Positions 1 through 8,330 of a DNA stretch of 64,000 bases are shown in pieces. The stretch covers positions 372,001 to 436,000 of the forward strand of contig NZ_CP058351.1 of NCBI RefSeq assembly GCF_005860795.2. The letters are read 5' to 3'. Position 1 is the stretch's first letter; the number at the start of each line of letters is the position of its first letter. The DNA is from Peteryoungia desertarenae. Lineage in GTDB: Bacteria > Pseudomonadota > Alphaproteobacteria > Rhizobiales > Rhizobiaceae. The notes under the pieces are model-generated. The model had not been told where the DNA came from. It did no database searches and saw nothing but the letters and a program-made list of their open reading frames with translations. A program made the position numbers and the translations under genes.

Positions 1-718
1 TGATGGTGCCGACAAAGTCGGCAATGAAGGCAGAGGCCGGACGGCTGTAGAGTTCGCGAGGCGTTCCGATCTGCTCAAGGCGACCGCCATGCATCACGGC
101 GACCCGGTCCGACATGGTCAGGGCCTCTTCCTGGTCATGGGTGACATAGATGACCGTGGCGCCGATCCGTTCCTGGATCTGCTTGATCTCGATCTGCATG
201 TTTTCCCGCAGTTTCTTGTCAAGGGCGCCAAGGGGTTCATCCATGAGGATGACCGGCGGATCGAAGACCAGGGCGCGCGCAACGGCGACCCGCTGCTGCT
301 GGCCGCCAGACAGTTCATGAGGATAGCGATCGCGAAACGCTTGTAGCTGAACGAGGTCCAGCATGGTGTCGACCCGCTGGCGTGCCGCTCCTCCCTTGGC
401 CAGATGCCGCATGCGAAGCGGGAATTCGACGTTCTCACGCACTGTCATATGGGGAAACAGGGCATATTTCTGAAACACGATGCCGATATTGCGATGATTG
501 GGTGCAACGCGGGTGACGTCCTCGTCTCCGACATGGATCGAGCCTGCCGTCGGCGCCTTGAATCCGGCAATCATGGTCAGAAGCGAGGTCTTGCCGGAAC
601 CGGACGGTCCCACGATCGAGACAAATTCACCCGCCTCGATCTTGATGCAGGTGTCATGGACGGCCCAGACCTGCCCGTAACGTTTCTGGACATGGCGGAG
701 CGCCAGTGCTTCTCCCAT
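1..718 (-). CDS. ABC transporter ATP-binding protein, PotA-like (3' end outside window)
   Basis: This is the ATPase subunit of an importer of the spermidine/putrescine class (PotA/FbpC family). The 239 residues seen contain Walker A (GPSGSGKTS), the Q-loop (FQKYALFPH), the signature [15 protein letters not shown], Walker B ([12 protein letters not shown]) and the switch His (VTHDQEEA). The C-terminal TOBE-type domain would lie beyond the left edge. The ATG at 718 has a purine-rich site (AGGAAAGGGA) just upstream. It is divergent from the GntR gene at 941, and operator-like palindromes lie between them, so the transporter is probably under that regulator. Family assignment is firm. The substrate (polyamine, amino acid or other) is inference. 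Confidence 0.9.
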   Translation of the reverse strand, partial: MGEALALRHVQKRYGQVWAVHDTCIKIEAGEFVSIVGPSGSGKTSLLTMIAGFKAPTAGSIHVGDEDVTRVAPNHRNIGIVFQKYALFPHMTVRENVEFPLRMRHLAKGGAARQRVDTMLDLVQLQAFRDRYPHELSGGQQQRVAVARALVFDPPVILMDEPLGALDKKLRENMQIEIKQIQERIGATVIYVTHDQEEALTMSDRVAVMHGGRLEQIGTPRELYSRPASAFIADFVGTI

Positions 719-828
719 GGAGTTCCCTTTCCTGTTTCTGTCAGTCGTGGCGCAGGCGCTCGGGAGGCGTTGCCTGAAAAATGACGTCTCTGCGCAGGTC
801 CCACCCCTCACATTACGGGGCAGATGAC

Positions 829-907
829 TGGGATTGCGACAAATGCTAATATTTGGTGCGACAAAACTTTGTGAAAACTTCACATAGCAATTTTTGTTGC
901 ATCATAA
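829..907. promoter_or_regulatory. Cluster of GntR-type operator copies in the divergent promoter
   Basis: Two good copies of the palindrome TTTTGTTGCAACAAAA (perfect at 1662-1677) lie here: 851-866 matches 13 of 16 bases and 892-907 matches 14 of 16. A weaker one at 829-844 matches 10 of 16. FadR/FCD-type GntR proteins bind short palindromes of the kind TNGTNNNACNA, so these are plausible sites for the adjacent regulator. They sit between the ABC ATPase gene and the GntR gene and could control both. Confidence 0.55.
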
Positions 908-940
908 ATTCCGCAAGTCAACACGCTGAGGATGAAAAAG

Positions 941-1630
941 ATGGATGAACTGCGAGATCACGCGCAAAGCGGGCAGGCGCCGCGTCTGGGCGATGCTGCC
1001 TATGGACAATTGCGTGATCGCTTGAGCCGGGGCGTCTATCGGCCAGGCGACAAATTGACGGTCCGGTCTGTTGCCGAGGCGCTCGGTCTGAGCTCGACGC
1101 CGGCGCGCGACGCATTGAACCGTCTCGTTGCCGAAGGCGCCCTTGTTCACACGGGCCCGAAAACCGTGGTCATTCCCGTCCTGACCGAAGAAGACCTGCG
1201 GGAAATCACCATGATCCGCCTCGCGCTTGAGGGGCTGGCTGCAGAGCTGGCAGCTGAGCGCTGTCGACCTGAAGATGTTGCAAAGCTTCGGGATATTCAG
1301 CTGCTTATCAATCAGGCTCTGGACAGGGGTGCCTATAGCGATGCGCTTTGGCACAACAAGGAATTTCACTTCCATCTTTACGGCCTGTGCGCAATGCCCC
1401 GACTGGTGGCGATGATCGAGCCCCTGTGGCTGCGCGTCGGGCCTTCCTTTCACGGGCTCTATCCGGCCTTTGCAGAACAGCGTTACGGCGTGCGCAATCA
1501 CGATATGGCCATCGAGGCCATGCTGGATGGCGACGGACGCGCGTTGCGGGCCGCGATGGAGGGCGACATTCGCGACGGCTACCGGCGTCTCCGGCTGGCC
1601 CTGACCGAGCGCCAGGCCGGTCGCCCCTAG
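941..1630 (+). CDS. GntR family transcriptional regulator (FadR/FCD subfamily)
   Basis: A 229-residue DNA-binding regulator with an N-terminal winged helix (residues about 15-80: AYGQLRDRLSRGVYRPGDKL, then SVAEALGLSSTPARDALNRL) and a C-terminal all-helical FCD ligand-binding domain. The FCD part shows the expected acidic and His residues, including EFHFHLYGL and a later NHDMAIEAM. An ATG exists at 932, but GAGG at 928-931 touches it directly. The ATG at 941 has that site at a 9-nt spacing and is preferred. It lies between a divergent ABC ATPase gene and a downstream amino-donor catabolic operon. Operator copies on both sides suggest it represses both until an effector, perhaps a pathway substrate, binds. 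Confidence 0.9.
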   Translation: MDELRDHAQSGQAPRLGDAAYGQLRDRLSRGVYRPGDKLTVRSVAEALGLSSTPARDALNRLVAEGALVHTGPKTVVIPVLTEEDLREITMIRLALEGLAAELAAERCRPEDVAKLRDIQLLINQALDRGAYSDALWHNKEFHFHLYGLCAMPRLVAMIEPLWLRVGPSFHGLYPAFAEQRYGVRNHDMAIEAMLDGDGRALRAAMEGDIRDGYRRLRLALTERQAGRP

Positions 1631-1661
1631 ATTTTTGTTATATTGACTTGACCTTTCTCAA

Positions 1662-1677
1662 TTTTGTTGCAACAAAA
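1662..1677. promoter_or_regulatory. Perfect 16-bp palindrome, putative GntR operator
   Basis: TTTTGTTGCAACAAAA is a perfect palindrome 48 nt upstream of the aminotransferase start codon at 1725. Related copies lie upstream of the GntR gene at 851-866 and 892-907. Its position suits repression of the 1725-6321 operon. Confidence 0.6.
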
Positions 1678-1724
1678 ATGCAAAGTCTTTGCAAAGCAGA
1701 GCCAATGGCAACACGAGGTGAAAG

Positions 1725-3074
1725 ATGCTGCAGGAACAAACAAGTGCGGCGGGGATAGACGATCCGCTGCAATCCCGGACCCTGTACGCCAGGGCGCGGA
1801 AGAGCTTTCCACTGGGAATCAACCGGGGGACCATGGAATTGGATCCCGGTCCCATCTACATGGCGTCGGGCCAGGGTGCCCATATCACCGATCTGGACGG
1901 ACGGCGTTACCTTGATCTCAACAACAATTTCACGACGCTTTTGCACGGCCATGCCTATCTGCCCGTCATGGAGGCTGTCAGCAAACAGCTGCGGCAAGGA
2001 ACCTGTTTCGCCAATCCGACCGCTCATGAGATCGCACTTGCCGAACTTCTCATCGAGCGCATTCCCGCAATCGAACAGTTGCGCTTCGTCAATACGGACA
2101 GCGAGGCCGTGATGTTCGCCATCAAGGCTGCACGCGCCTATACCGGCCGTCCAGCCATTGCCCGCTTTGCCGGCGCCTATCATGGCTCTTACGACTGGGC
2201 CGAAATCGGCCAGAACGTCGCTTCGGACGACAGAAAGGACAGGTTGGCAACTGCCGCACCGGCTTATCGTGGAGCGCCGGCCCACATCGCCGATGATGTG
2301 CTGGTACTGGAATTCAACGACATCGACCGGCTTGAGCTACAGCTTGCGACCCTTGCAGACCGGCTCGCGGCGATCCTGATCGACCCCATGCCCAGCAGGG
2401 CTGGTCTGCTTGAGCCGCAAAAGCCTTTCATCGATCTCATCCATTCCCTTTCGCGACAGCATGGAATCCTGATCATTGCCGATGAAGTGCTGAATCTGCG
2501 TCAATCATATCAAGGTGCTGCGTCGCGCTATGGCCTGGTTCCCGATCTGCTGACGATGGGCAAGATCATTGGCGGTGGCTTCCCCATCGGTGCAATTGGT
2601 GGTCGCTCCGATGTGATGGCCGTTTTCGGCAAGGAAGGTCAGCCATGCCAGGTTTCGCAAGGCGGAACCTTTTCGGCAAATCCGGTGTCCATGGTGGCCG
2701 GGCTGGTTGCCATGCAGGCCATGACACGATCGGCCTTTGACCGGCTCGAGCGCATGGGCGACAGGCTGCGATCGCAGCTGGCGCAATGCGCGGGCAACCG
2801 CAATCTGGCCTTCAGCATCACAGGTGCAGCTTCGCTGTTTCGCATTCATCCCCGTTGGGTCGCTCCGTCGCGCTATGCTGAGGCAATCCCGACAAAGGAC
2901 GGGTTGACGGTGATGCATGCCATGACCCGTTTTTTCCGGGAAAATGGAGTGTGCCTGCCTCTGGGTGCTGCGGCCTGTCTTTCGACACCGATGACCGATG
3001 CTGACATCGATCACGTTGTAAGCGTGTTTGACGATTTTCTCAAAACCCCGATTGCCCGTCGACAGGAGACATGA
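1725..3074 (+). CDS. Class III PLP-dependent aminotransferase, HemL-like
   Basis: A 449-residue fold-type I aminotransferase related to glutamate-1-semialdehyde 2,1-aminomutase. Seen: the cofactor-binding region AFRFAGAYHGSYDW-type segment near residue 145, the Asp that contacts the pyridine nitrogen in IIADEVLNLRQSY, and the Schiff-base Lys in DLLTMGKIIGGGFPIGAIGG. Family members move amino groups on omega- or beta-amino acids or act as aminomutases. AGGTGAA precedes the ATG at 1725. The stop overlaps the next gene in an ATGA at 3071-3074. A ThDP enzyme and an SDR follow, so it probably opens a catabolic route by converting an amine to a keto or aldehyde compound. It is unlikely to be the housekeeping hemL, given this context. 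Confidence 0.85.
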   Translation: MLQEQTSAAGIDDPLQSRTLYARARKSFPLGINRGTMELDPGPIYMASGQGAHITDLDGRRYLDLNNNFTTLLHGHAYLPVMEAVSKQLRQGTCFANPTAHEIALAELLIERIPAIEQLRFVNTDSEAVMFAIKAARAYTGRPAIARFAGAYHGSYDWAEIGQNVASDDRKDRLATAAPAYRGAPAHIADDVLVLEFNDIDRLELQLATLADRLAAILIDPMPSRAGLLEPQKPFIDLIHSLSRQHGILIIADEVLNLRQSYQGAASRYGLVPDLLTMGKIIGGGFPIGAIGGRSDVMAVFGKEGQPCQVSQGGTFSANPVSMVAGLVAMQAMTRSAFDRLERMGDRLRSQLAQCAGNRNLAFSITGAASLFRIHPRWVAPSRYAEAIPTKDGLTVMHAMTRFFRENGVCLPLGAAACLSTPMTDADIDHVVSVFDDFLKTPIARRQET

Positions 3075-3076
3075 TC

Positions 3077-4792
3077 ATGGACATCACGACCAAAACACTG
3101 ACCGTCGCCGATCGCATCGTCGAAGCACTCCTGCGCCATCAGGTCGAGTATCTGTTCGCCCAGAGCCTGCCCTCGGCCGTCGTCCTTGCGGCGGAAGCTC
3201 GCGGCATCCGGCAGATCTCCTATCGTCAGGAAAACATGGGCGGTGCCATGGCGGACGGCTATGCGCGTCTTTCCGGCAAAGTGGGCGTGGTCGCTGCACA
3301 AAACGGACCTGCAGCGACATTGCTGGTCCCGCCGCTGAGTGAAGCCCTGCAAGCCAGTCTTCCCGTGGTTGCGCTGGTGCAGGAAGTGGAGCGTGATCAG
3401 GCTGATCGCAACGCCTTTCAGGAGCTTGACCATATCAGCCTGTTTCAGTCCTGCACAAAATGGGTTCGCCGTTGCGTGGTAGAAGACCGGATTGAGGATT
3501 ATGTCGACGCCGCATTCACCGCGGCGGTGACCGGTCGTCCCGGCCCAGTTGCTCTTCTCCTGCCGGCAGATCTTTTGCGGGCGCCGGCGGGCCCGGTGGC
3601 AAGACAAAGGTGGGCCAATCTCGGGCATTTCCCGCTTGATCGCGTGAGGCCTTGCGATACACTCATTGACGCTGCTGCAGACTGGATCCTTAAGGCCCGC
3701 AAGCCAGTCATCCTGGCGGGTGGCGGCGTACATGGCTCGCAAGCCTCTGCTGACCTTGCTCGCTTGCAGGAAATTGCCAGCCTGCCCGTGTTTACAACCA
3801 ATATGGGCAAGGGTGCCGTTGACGAACATCATCCACTGTCACTCGGGGTCCTCGGCTCCTTGACCGGTCCCTCTGCCCTCGGTCATCAGACACTTGAATT
3901 CATGCAGTCGGCCGATCTGGTCATCCTCATCGGCACACGGACCAATCAGAATGGGACCGATAGCTGGCGTCAGATCGGCCCCTCTGCAAGGGTCATTCAC
4001 ATCGATATTGATCCGGTCGAGATCGGACGGAATTACGAAGCGCTGCGACTGCCGGGCGATGCTGCGGAAACCTTGAAGGCTCTGGTGCAAGCCCTTGAAA
4101 AGCAGGATCTTTCCACCCGTAGCGCTGTTCGCGATGATCTCGAAAGGACGATCGCGCGGTGCTGGAAGCGGTTTGACGCAGCGCGGGCTCCCGCCTACCT
4201 GTCTGATGCCGAACCCATCCGACCCGAAAGGGTCATGTGCGAGCTGCAGCCCTGGCTTGACGAATGCCTGACGGTCGTTGCCGATGCGAGTTATTCATCC
4301 ATGTGGGTCACCGGTCAACTGCGTTCCGTCAGTGCCGGCACGCGTTTCATCACGCCGCGCGGACTTGCGGGGCTGGGTTGGGGACTGCCGCTTGCCATCG
4401 GTGCCAAACTGGCGCGCCCCGACATTCCGGTGGTTGCTCTGGTCGGCGATGGAGGGTTTGCCCATAGCTGGGCGGAACTGGAAACCATGATCCGTCTGAA
4501 GATCGCTGTCACGGTCATCGTTCTCAACAATGGCATTCTCGGGTTCCAGCGTGATGCCGAAACCGTAAAATTCGGTCGCTTCACGAGCGCCTGCCATTTC
4601 GCCCCGGTCAATCATGCATTGCTTGCCGCGGCTTGCGGATGCCCGTCTGCCCGGATAGTCGATCCCCAGGATCTTGCAGATGGCATCGAGACCGCGCTCA
4701 ACAGTGACGGACCCTTTGTGATCGAGGTCATGACCGATCCCGAGGCTCACCCCCCTCTTTCCCTCTTTGCGCAACTGGATGAGGCTGCATGA
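3077..4792 (+). CDS. ThDP-dependent enzyme, acetolactate synthase-like
   Basis: A protein of about 571 residues with the three-domain layout of the acetolactate synthase/benzoylformate decarboxylase superfamily. The activating Glu is in SYRQENMGGAMADGYARL near residue 52. A central ILAGGGVHGS domain follows. The ThDP/metal motif is VGDGGF followed about 30 residues later by LNNGILGF. An ATG at 3071 overlaps the upstream stop, but the AGGAG at 3064-3068 is better spaced for the ATG at 3077. Such enzymes cleave or join 2-keto acids. With the aminotransferase upstream and the SDR downstream it probably acts on the keto acid made by transamination. It lacks the sequence signature I would expect of Xsc (sulfoacetaldehyde acetyltransferase). 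The exact reaction is unknown. Confidence 0.87.
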   Translation: MDITTKTLTVADRIVEALLRHQVEYLFAQSLPSAVVLAAEARGIRQISYRQENMGGAMADGYARLSGKVGVVAAQNGPAATLLVPPLSEALQASLPVVALVQEVERDQADRNAFQELDHISLFQSCTKWVRRCVVEDRIEDYVDAAFTAAVTGRPGPVALLLPADLLRAPAGPVARQRWANLGHFPLDRVRPCDTLIDAAADWILKARKPVILAGGGVHGSQASADLARLQEIASLPVFTTNMGKGAVDEHHPLSLGVLGSLTGPSALGHQTLEFMQSADLVILIGTRTNQNGTDSWRQIGPSARVIHIDIDPVEIGRNYEALRLPGDAAETLKALVQALEKQDLSTRSAVRDDLERTIARCWKRFDAARAPAYLSDAEPIRPERVMCELQPWLDECLTVVADASYSSMWVTGQLRSVSAGTRFITPRGLAGLGWGLPLAIGAKLARPDIPVVALVGDGGFAHSWAELETMIRLKIAVTVIVLNNGILGFQRDAETVKFGRFTSACHFAPVNHALLAAACGCPSARIVDPQDLADGIETALNSDGPFVIEVMTDPEAHPPLSLFAQLDEAA

Positions 4793-5565
4793 TGGGTGAA
4801 GGCGAAGACCGAGTTGCTGTTGTCACGGGCGGCAGTTCGGGGATTGGTCTGTCGGTCTGCGAGACATTGTTGTCGAAAGGCTACAAGGTGGCCTTTTTCG
4901 GCAAGAAAACCGAGCATGTTGCCGACGCGCTTGAACACCTCATTTTGCGCCATGGTGTTGCCAATGTGATGGGTCGCTCCCTTGATGTCAGTCTGGCCTC
5001 ACAGGTGGAGACCTTCTTCGAAGAGGTTACCGCTTGCTGGCATGCCCCCGACACACTTGTCTGCAGTGCCGGCATTTCGCCCAAGGCGGCTCTGGGGCCA
5101 GATGATTGCATCGATCTGGACCTTGAGCAATGGCAACGTGTTCTGGCTGTCAACCTGACCGGGGTCATGCTGTGTTGCCGACAGGTCAGTGCACCCATGA
5201 TCGCATCCGGATTCGGTCGGATCATCATGGTCGGATCGATTGCAGGTCGAACACAGCCGAAGATTGCCGGTACGGCCTATTGCGCGACAAAATCGGCTCT
5301 ATCGGGTCTGATGCGTTCCTTGATGGTCCAGACCGCCGGTCATGGCATCACCGTCAATCTGGTCGCGCCGGGTCGTATCGTGACCCCGATGACCGGTCCC
5401 ATCGATCACCCCGTCAATCAGGCTGCCATCGGCCGGATACCCGTCGGGCGGCTTGGCCAGCCCGGTGACATTGCCCATGCAATTGCATTTCTGGCGTCCC
5501 GCAAGGCCGGTTTCATCAACGGCGCCGTGATTGACGTCAATGGCGGAGAATTCTCACCCCCCTGA
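4789..5565 (+). CDS. SDR family NAD(P)-dependent oxidoreductase
   Basis: A 258-residue classical short-chain dehydrogenase. It has the nucleotide motif VTGGSSGIGLS near residue 12, an NLTGV segment, and the catalytic Ser, Tyr and Lys in IIMVGSIAG and AYCATKSALSG. PGRIVTPM and the C-terminal NGAVIDVNGGEF are typical of FabG-like proteins. ATG codons at 4789 and 4792 are possible; GATGAGG upstream fits either, and the first overlaps the ThDP enzyme stop (ATGA). Co-translation with the aminotransferase and ThDP enzyme suggests it reduces or oxidises the carbonyl or hydroxyl compound of this route. Confidence 0.88.
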   Translation: MMGEGEDRVAVVTGGSSGIGLSVCETLLSKGYKVAFFGKKTEHVADALEHLILRHGVANVMGRSLDVSLASQVETFFEEVTACWHAPDTLVCSAGISPKAALGPDDCIDLDLEQWQRVLAVNLTGVMLCCRQVSAPMIASGFGRIIMVGSIAGRTQPKIAGTAYCATKSALSGLMRSLMVQTAGHGITVNLVAPGRIVTPMTGPIDHPVNQAAIGRIPVGRLGQPGDIAHAIAFLASRKAGFINGAVIDVNGGEFSPP

Positions 5566-5580
5566 CCATGGAGGAGGCAG

Positions 5581-6321
5581 ATGCCGAAGGTTCTCATCTG
5601 TGTTGCTGACCCGCAGCTTTTCATGATGTTACGCCACATTCTGGCGGCGGAACATCTGACATCGTTATGCGCAACCGAGGACGCTGATCTCATCAGGCTT
5701 CATTCGGAACGCCAGGACGTCCGTGCGATCCTTGTCGACATGATAAGGCCGGTTCCCGATCTTGCTCGCTTCCTGGCCATGGCGCAAACTCGTTTCCCGC
5801 GCGCCAGCCTCATCGCCATGGTTGGAAACGACACATGCGATGAAGGGATTGCGATTGATTTTCGCATGGAGACGCCATTCAATCCGTCACGACTGATCGA
5901 ATTCCTGCGCCAGTTGAAAAAGCCGCAAGGCTTGAGCCATGGGAACGACGTTCTGCGTTTTGACGACATAGAGATGAATCTCGCTGCTGTCCGTGTCACC
6001 CGTGCAGGGCAACCGATCCATCTGACGGCTCTCGAGTTCAGGCTGTTGCGCGCACTTCTTGAGGATCCGGCCCATGCCCTTGATCGGGAGGCACTGATTG
6101 CAGCCTGTTGGCCCGACGGCTGTGAAGTCGAACCGCGCACAGTCGACATTCATATCGGACACATCCGCCGGGCACTTGCCGGCAAGGGGCCGGATGTCAT
6201 TCGAACCATCCGTGGCTGCGGTTACGGGCTTGAGACGGGAGTGAGAACTGGCGTTTCGATCTCGACATGTGAGAATGACGACCATTCAGACTGTGTGCGT
6301 AACATCCGCTGCAAGCGGTAA
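5581..6321 (+). CDS. OmpR/PhoB-type response regulator with a degenerate receiver
   Basis: A 246-residue protein with a receiver-like N-terminal domain (1-115) and a winged helix of the PhoB type (about 123-217; LTALEFRLLRALLEDPAHAL, then TVDIHIGHIRRAL and IRTIRGCGYGL). The phosphoacceptor Asp is present (ILVDM, residue 53). The usual acidic pair near the N-terminus is reduced to VADPQ, and the conserved Lys-Pro is replaced by METPF, so phosphorylation-dependent switching is doubtful. TGGAGGAGG precedes the ATG. It follows the SDR by 15 nt and is last in the operon. No histidine kinase is near, so this is an orphan regulator riding with metabolic genes. The last 25 residues are a Cys-containing tail of no known function. 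Confidence 0.82.
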   Translation: MPKVLICVADPQLFMMLRHILAAEHLTSLCATEDADLIRLHSERQDVRAILVDMIRPVPDLARFLAMAQTRFPRASLIAMVGNDTCDEGIAIDFRMETPFNPSRLIEFLRQLKKPQGLSHGNDVLRFDDIEMNLAAVRVTRAGQPIHLTALEFRLLRALLEDPAHALDREALIAACWPDGCEVEPRTVDIHIGHIRRALAGKGPDVIRTIRGCGYGLETGVRTGVSISTCENDDHSDCVRNIRCKR

Positions 6322-6794
6322 GGCAGCTTGCCATTCCAACATGTGGTTCCCCGTGATCCAGCAGGCAACCTGACGGCGCCTCCATCGTTGCCCTCGTCTT
6401 TGAAGAGGCGGCTTTGGCGCTCCGTGTCACCGTGATCACCCTTTCCGCCCGATCCAATGCTGAAGGCACAGGTCATTCACGCTTCGACATCTTCATGCAT
6501 CTTCTTGTCGCGGCACAGGGTGTGGCCGCTTCCCGTCCGAGATTCGCTGCCATCTTGCCACAATCACCACAGCTGCAGTTTTCCTCGGTCCTTGCACCAG
6601 ATCGGTCCAGACGCGGTCTCGGAAGCGGCTGTCGCTCTATCGGCACTGCGTCCGGTTGCCCTGATCTGGTCTGGTCAGATCTGCCAAGGGCCAGGATGAG
6701 TATGGTCCCATTGCCGGGGTTTAATTAAGTCTCCACATCGCATCGCCATTCAGGCGGTCTCACTAAATGCCGCTACTCTCAGGAAGATGCGTGT
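6322..6794. other. Stretch without a recognised gene
   Basis: Open frames here (for example 6414-6728 on the plus strand) translate to low-complexity sequence with no ribosome-binding site or family resemblance. I see no gene, RNA or mobile element. Confidence 0.5.
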
Positions 6795-7010
6795 TCAGTT
6801 TTGCAATCTCTTGAACACCGCAGCCATGGAATTGAATGAGGCACGATCTTCGGCAAGCCAGGCGTCCAGCGCGCAAAAGGCAACCACGGATGGAGCTTCC
6901 GGACCGAACAGGTCTCGCGCTCTGGAAGCAAGTTCCGTCGTTTCGCAGACATTTGCCGGTTCGTTCTGATCATTCGGCTGGGTGAAATACCGATTTGGAA
7001 GGCGCGACAA
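6795..7010 (-). CDS. Small conserved-looking hypothetical protein, TTG start
   Basis: A 71-residue ORF I cannot place in a family. The start is read as the TTG at 7010 because a full AAGGAGG lies 6 nt upstream of it on the minus strand, a much better site than at any ATG in the frame. The C-terminal half has a protein-like amphipathic pattern (ARDLFGPEAPSVVAF, then CALDAWLAEDRASFNSMAAV) and ends in FKRLQN. There is no signal peptide or membrane segment. It stands alone between the regulator gene at 5581 and the iron uptake operon. It could be a small soluble adaptor or a fragment. Confidence 0.5.
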   Translation of the reverse strand: MSRLPNRYFTQPNDQNEPANVCETTELASRARDLFGPEAPSVVAFCALDAWLAEDRASFNSMAAVFKRLQN

Positions 7011-7328
7011 TTTATCCTCCTTGCGCCCGGCTAAGGAGTTTAAACTTGGCGAGAAGCCGGACGTTATGTCGCCTTGGCTTGTCCAAAAGAAAGCCGTGCC
7101 GTCCCTGGCTTGTTCATCCACCAGTTTACCGGATTAATGTTTACGGACAAGTGCCACAGCTGGTCCTTGCCGCATTTTGAAAGGTGCTGCCTGCCTTTTT
7201 TGAAGACGCCTGGCAGGCTTTCCCGCTGTCAGACGTCACGGGTGAAACCGGGTCCCGAGCGTGTCTGGATGAACCACTCAGGATGATCAGGATCAAACCT
7301 GTAGTCGAAGGACCGAAGCCCTTTTTCA
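7011..7328. other. Stretch without a recognised gene
   Basis: This non-coding stretch holds the Shine-Dalgarno site of the small ORF at its left end. A short GCCTGCC/GGCAGGC stem at about 7194-7221 has a 16-nt loop and no convincing U-tract. It lies downstream of the minus-strand substrate-binding protein gene and could be a weak transcript end. Confidence 0.4.
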
Positions 7329-8234
7329 TTAGAGACCATAGATCCGTCTGATGTCCGCGAGCATTGCCCGGGCGGCCAGGATGCCACCGGCCGTGTTCCA
7401 TATGCCGTCATTGACCTCATGTACCTTGCCGGCCTTGACGGCGGAAAGCGATTGCCAGAGCGGATCGGTCAGAACATCGTTGGCGGCCTGAAGTCCCGTG
7501 CCGTCCCCGGTTTCCCAGGTAAAGTGGAAGATCCGGTCACCGTCCATGTCCGGGATGCTCTCCTTGCCCGTGCGGATTGCAAAATCGTCGACATTCTGGT
7601 TGTCGGGGCGTGCGAAGCCGAGATCCTTCAACAGGACGCCTGAGAAACTGTCGAGCTGGTAGATCCTGATCTGGCCAGGCAGGAAGCGGATGACAGAAAC
7701 CTTTTCTTTCAGAGAATCGCCCAGATCCTGGCGAAGGGCAGCAACATCGGCGTCATAATCCGCAATGACCGCTTCGCCTTTTTCGGAAAGACCCAGGGCT
7801 TCGGCATAGAGCCTGAAATTGACCTTCCAGTCCCCCCGCAGCCGCTCGGACATGACAACGGGTGCGATCGCCTGGAGCTGCGGATAAATCTCTTCATGGC
7901 GTTGCTTGTTGGCGATGATCAGGTCGGGTTGAAGGGCTGCCACCATTTCCAGATTGACGGCACTTTCCGTTCCAAGCGCTGCGGCATCACCCATCAGCGT
8001 CTTGATATGGGGCCACCAGGGAGCACCCTGCCAGGAATTGACGGCGCCGACGGGAACGACATCCAGCGCCAGAAGGGCCTCGGTTCCTTCATTTGTCAGA
8101 ACGACAATCCGTTGGGGTGCGTCCGGGACGGTGACGAGGCCGGTTGCATCGGTCACATCCCGGGCGTTTGCGCCACTTGCCAGGGTCCATGTTACAGCCG
8201 CAAGCAGGCAGAAGCGTCGGGTGATCTTGAGCAT
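7329..8234 (-). CDS. Iron-siderophore ABC transporter substrate-binding protein
   Basis: A periplasmic binding protein of about 301 residues (FecB/FepB class, type III fold). An N-terminal signal (KITRRFCLLAAVTWTLASGANA) is followed by the usual APQRIVVLTNEGTEALLAL-type opening of the first lobe. The second lobe includes DLGFARPDNQ and a C-terminal NDGIWNTAGGILAARAML. Three ATGs in a row (8240, 8237, 8234) plus one at 8249 are possible; GGA is best spaced for 8234. It is divergent from the two permeases and ATPase, and the shared promoter carries two IRO boxes. Iron(III)-siderophore or -citrate uptake is therefore likely. No TonB-dependent receptor is in the window. Confidence 0.87.
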   Translation of the reverse strand: MLKITRRFCLLAAVTWTLASGANARDVTDATGLVTVPDAPQRIVVLTNEGTEALLALDVVPVGAVNSWQGAPWWPHIKTLMGDAAALGTESAVNLEMVAALQPDLIIANKQRHEEIYPQLQAIAPVVMSERLRGDWKVNFRLYAEALGLSEKGEAVIADYDADVAALRQDLGDSLKEKVSVIRFLPGQIRIYQLDSFSGVLLKDLGFARPDNQNVDDFAIRTGKESIPDMDGDRIFHFTWETGDGTGLQAANDVLTDPLWQSLSAVKAGKVHEVNDGIWNTAGGILAARAMLADIRRIYGL

Positions 8235-8243
8235 CATCATTCC

Positions 8244-8300
8244 AATCATGATTATTCCAGTCAATATTCCAGTCTTTTGTTGACTGGAATTATCATGAAT
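8244..8300. promoter_or_regulatory. Symmetric divergent promoter with two IRO-box-like operators
   Basis: The segments 8244-8264 and 8280-8300 are inverted copies identical at 19 of 21 positions. Each holds TGA-N9-TCA (8249-8263 and 8281-8295), the form of the iron-responsive operator recognised by RirA in rhizobia. A third partial copy (ATTCCAGTC, 8266-8274) lies in the spacer. Each arm also offers a TTGACT that could act as a -35 element. Iron-dependent repression of both the binding protein and the permease genes is the likely role. Confidence 0.65.
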
Positions 8301-8330
8301 GTCAATCAGCCACAGACTGAGGGAGAGTTG

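Noticed and set aside
1725..4792. Taurine degradation (Tpa/Xsc) for the aminotransferase and ThDP pair
   Set aside because: The ThDP protein lacks the N-terminal pattern I know for Xsc, and the aminotransferase looks HemL-like rather than Tpa-like.
7187..7221. Terminator after the iron binding-protein gene
   Set aside because: The stem is 7 bp with a 16-nt loop and no U-tract on the minus strand.
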